A stretch of 8,526 nt of DNA from CAYPEL01 sp964409635. GTDB lineage: Bacteria > Pseudomonadota > Gammaproteobacteria > DSM-19610. The stretch's first letter is position 1; every line of letters starts with the position of its first letter. Position numbers and translations under genes: made by a program. Shown here in pieces: positions 6,918 through 8,526 of the stretch. The stretch spans positions 1 through 8,526 of the forward strand of contig CAYPEL010000123.1 of assembly GCA_964409635.1 (NCBI GenBank). Direction: 5' to 3'. The notes beneath the pieces were generated by a model. It did no database searches, had not been told where the DNA came from, and saw nothing but the letters and a program-made list of their open reading frames with translations.

Positions 6918-7219
6918 CCAATAAAAAGGTTACAATGATGAATTATTCTGGCCACAGAATACGCAGAAGGCACAGAAAAATTAATTACTAAAAAATATTT
7001 CCGTACCTTCCGCGTATTCCGTGGCTAACATGTTCGATGCTTGATTTTAGGTTGTTAAAAACCAGCTTACTGCTGGCAAAACAACTAACCATGTTAAGGA
7101 ACAAATTAAAGTAACCCGGTATTACGCCGCTGCCCAAATTAGGATTTTAGTCACCACTTTGCACGCTGTCTGTCCGGACGGCAGGCACCTATCCCAACCT
7201 CAAACATATCTGAAAAATT
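6918..7219 (+). other. trxA-rho intergenic region / probable rho leader
   Basis: These 302 bases carry no recognisable gene. The first third holds a long imperfect inverted repeat (separate entry). A nested hairpin follows at 7051-7085: outer GTTGTT/AACAAC, inner CCAGC/GCTGG with loop TTACT. The last 35 or so bases before rho, from about 7184, are C-rich and G-poor (for example CACCTATCCCAACCTCAAAC), the composition of Rho-binding (rut) sites. E. coli rho is known to be autoregulated by Rho-dependent attenuation in its leader; that this leader does the same is inference. No clear promoter or strong Shine-Dalgarno for rho was found. Confidence 0.5.
6951..7024. repeat. Long imperfect inverted repeat of 9-nt CRCRGAANN units
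   Basis: Left arm 6951-6980 and right arm 6995-7024 are inverted copies matching at 25 of 30 positions around a 14-nt AT-rich loop. Each arm is built from three 9-nt units: CACAGAATA, CGCAGAAGG, CACAGAAAA on the left (6953-6979), and CACGGAATA, CGCGGAAGG, TACGGAAAT on the complement of the right arm. Repeats of the CACAGA/CACGGA kind are familiar dispersed intergenic sequences in bacteria. The structure is terminator-sized but neither strand has a T-run directly after it, so intrinsic termination is not indicated. Confidence 0.75.
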
Positions 7220-8473
7220 ATGAATCTGACCGAACTGAAACAAAAACCAGCCACTGAACTTATCAAAGTCGCCCAGACCATGGGCATAGAGGGCGCCCGC
7301 TCCCGCAAACAAGACGTAATATTTTCCATCTTAAAATCGCACGCTAAAAGTGGCGAAGATATATTTGGCGATGGCGTCCTGGAAATCCTGCAGGACGGTT
7401 TTGGCTTCCTGCGCGGCGCCGACAGCTCATACCTTGCCGGCCCGGACGATATTTATGTTTCTCCGAGTCAGATCCGGCGATTCAGCTTGCGCACCGGTGA
7501 CACCGTAGCCGGCAAGATCCGCCCCCCCAAAGACGGGGAGCGCTATTTTGCCATGCTTAAAGTCAACGAAATTAATTATGAAAAGCCGGAAAATGCCAAG
7601 GGCAAAGTGCTGTTCGAGAATCTCACACCTTTGCACCCAAATGAACGCCTCAAACTTGAATTGGGCAACGGCAGCACCGAAGATATAACCGCACGGGTCA
7701 TTGATCTTGCTTCACCGATCGGTAAGGGGCAACGCGGCCTGATTGTCTCGCCGCCGAAAGCCGGTAAGACCATGCTGCTGCAAAACATTGCCCAGTCGAT
7801 CACCGCCAATCACCCGGAATGCGACTTAATCGTTTTGCTAATCGATGAGCGTCCCGAAGAAGTGACTGAAATGGCGCGTTCAGTGCGCGGTGAAGTCGTA
7901 TCAAGCACCTTCGATGAACCGGCCAGCCGCCACGTCCAGGTCGCCGAAATGGTCATCGAAAAAGCCAAACGGCTGGTGGAACACAAGCGCGATGTTGTCA
8001 TCCTGCTCGATTCCATTACCCGCCTGGCACGGGCTTACAATACGGTGATCCCTTCATCGGGCAAAGTTCTCACCGGTGGTGTCGACGCCAATGCCTTACA
8101 CCGGCCAAAGCGTTTCTTCGGCGCCGCGCGTAATATTGAAGAGGGTGGTTCGTTAACTATTATTGCAACCGCACTGGTTGAAACCGGTTCACGAATGGAC
8201 GATGTGATTTACGAAGAGTTCAAAGGCACTGGCAATATGGAAATCCATCTTGACCGGCGCATTGCAGAAAAACGCATTTACCCTGCCATCAACATCAACC
8301 GTTCCGGCACCCGCCGTGAAGAACTGCTCACCGGCCAGGCCGAACTGCAGAAAATCTGGATCCTGCGCAAGCTGCTACACCCGATGGAAGAACTCGCCGC
8401 CATGGAGTTCCTGCTCGACCGACTTAAGGATGTTAAAACCAATAATGAATTTTTTGATTCGATGAAGCGGTAG
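7220..8473 (+). CDS. rho: Transcription termination factor Rho
   Basis: Rho is a homohexameric RNA-dependent ATPase/translocase that binds C-rich untranslated RNA and terminates transcription. The 417-residue product is collinear with E. coli Rho (419) and one residue shorter near residue 25. Visible parts are an N-terminal helical region (1-45), the cold-shock-like primary RNA-binding domain containing EDIFGDGVLEILQDGFGFLR (46-65) and DDIYVSPSQIRRF (76-88), the P-loop PPKAGKT (178-184), catalytic IDERPEEV with E210, and Walker B VVILLDSITRLARAYN with D264. It also has the Q-loop region SGKVLTGGVDANAL, the R-loop region EFKGTGNME, and the arginine finger in NRSGTRREELL. There is none of the long N-terminal insertion seen in some actinobacterial Rho proteins. 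The ATG gives the conserved MNLTELK N-terminus, though its ribosome site is weak. The 53 bases after the stop show no terminator. Confidence 0.98.
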   Translation: MNLTELKQKPATELIKVAQTMGIEGARSRKQDVIFSILKSHAKSGEDIFGDGVLEILQDGFGFLRGADSSYLAGPDDIYVSPSQIRRFSLRTGDTVAGKIRPPKDGERYFAMLKVNEINYEKPENAKGKVLFENLTPLHPNERLKLELGNGSTEDITARVIDLASPIGKGQRGLIVSPPKAGKTMLLQNIAQSITANHPECDLIVLLIDERPEEVTEMARSVRGEVVSSTFDEPASRHVQVAEMVIEKAKRLVEHKRDVVILLDSITRLARAYNTVIPSSGKVLTGGVDANALHRPKRFFGAARNIEEGGSLTIIATALVETGSRMDDVIYEEFKGTGNMEIHLDRRIAEKRIYPAININRSGTRREELLTGQAELQKIWILRKLLHPMEELAAMEFLLDRLKDVKTNNEFFDSMKR

Positions 8474-8526
8474 CTGTTCTCGATCAAATAGCATGTTCAT
8501 AAGTTAACCGGGTGTTAATCAGTGGG

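Noticed and set aside
6951..7024. CRISPR array or intrinsic terminator.
   Set aside because: The 9-nt units have no spacers, so it is not CRISPR; no T-run follows the stem on either strand, so it is not a standard terminator.
8474..8526. Terminator or next gene after rho.
   Set aside because: The 53 bases contain no strong stem with T-run and no supported start codon with a ribosome site.

Overview
The window looks like chromosomal core sequence from a gammaproteobacterium. The trxA and rho products match their Escherichia coli counterparts closely along their full length, and the order rhlB (divergent) / trxA / rho is the E. coli arrangement. The general secretion genes are of the Pseudomonas/Vibrio type. 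I cannot name the genus. Coding sequence is of mixed, moderate GC content, and no integrase, transposase, tRNA or CRISPR array is visible. I found no evidence of a new enzyme system; the less ordinary content is all in the three long intergenic gaps.

Layout. From the left edge to about 4.9 kb, all on the minus strand, lies the start of a type II secretion (T2SS) operon, transcribed right to left as gspC (inner-membrane connector), gspD (outer-membrane secretin), gspE (cytoplasmic ATPase), gspF (inner-membrane platform, cut by the window edge). gspC and gspD are 32 bp apart and gspD/gspE overlap by 8 bp. gspE and gspF are separated by an unusual 202 bp gap holding palindromic TAGGGTGGG-type repeat sequence. 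A probable sigma-70 promoter for the operon lies in the 171 bp between rhlB and gspC.

From 5.08 to 6.37 kb on the minus strand is rhlB, a DEAD-box RNA helicase. A 220 bp divergent spacer rich in short palindromes separates it from trxA (thioredoxin 1, plus strand, GTG start with a perfect AGGAGG site). A 302 bp region between trxA and rho carries a long imperfect inverted repeat made of 9-nt units, then a small hairpin, then a C-rich, G-poor stretch just upstream of rho. The complete rho gene (transcription termination factor) fills most of the right end.

How the genes fit together. GspC links the inner-membrane platform (GspF and partners) to the GspD secretin, while GspE hydrolyses ATP to drive the pseudopilus that pushes folded proteins out through GspD. 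RhlB, Trx1 and Rho are housekeeping factors for RNA turnover, thiol-disulfide reduction and transcription termination. Their adjacency to the gsp operon is probably positional, not functional.
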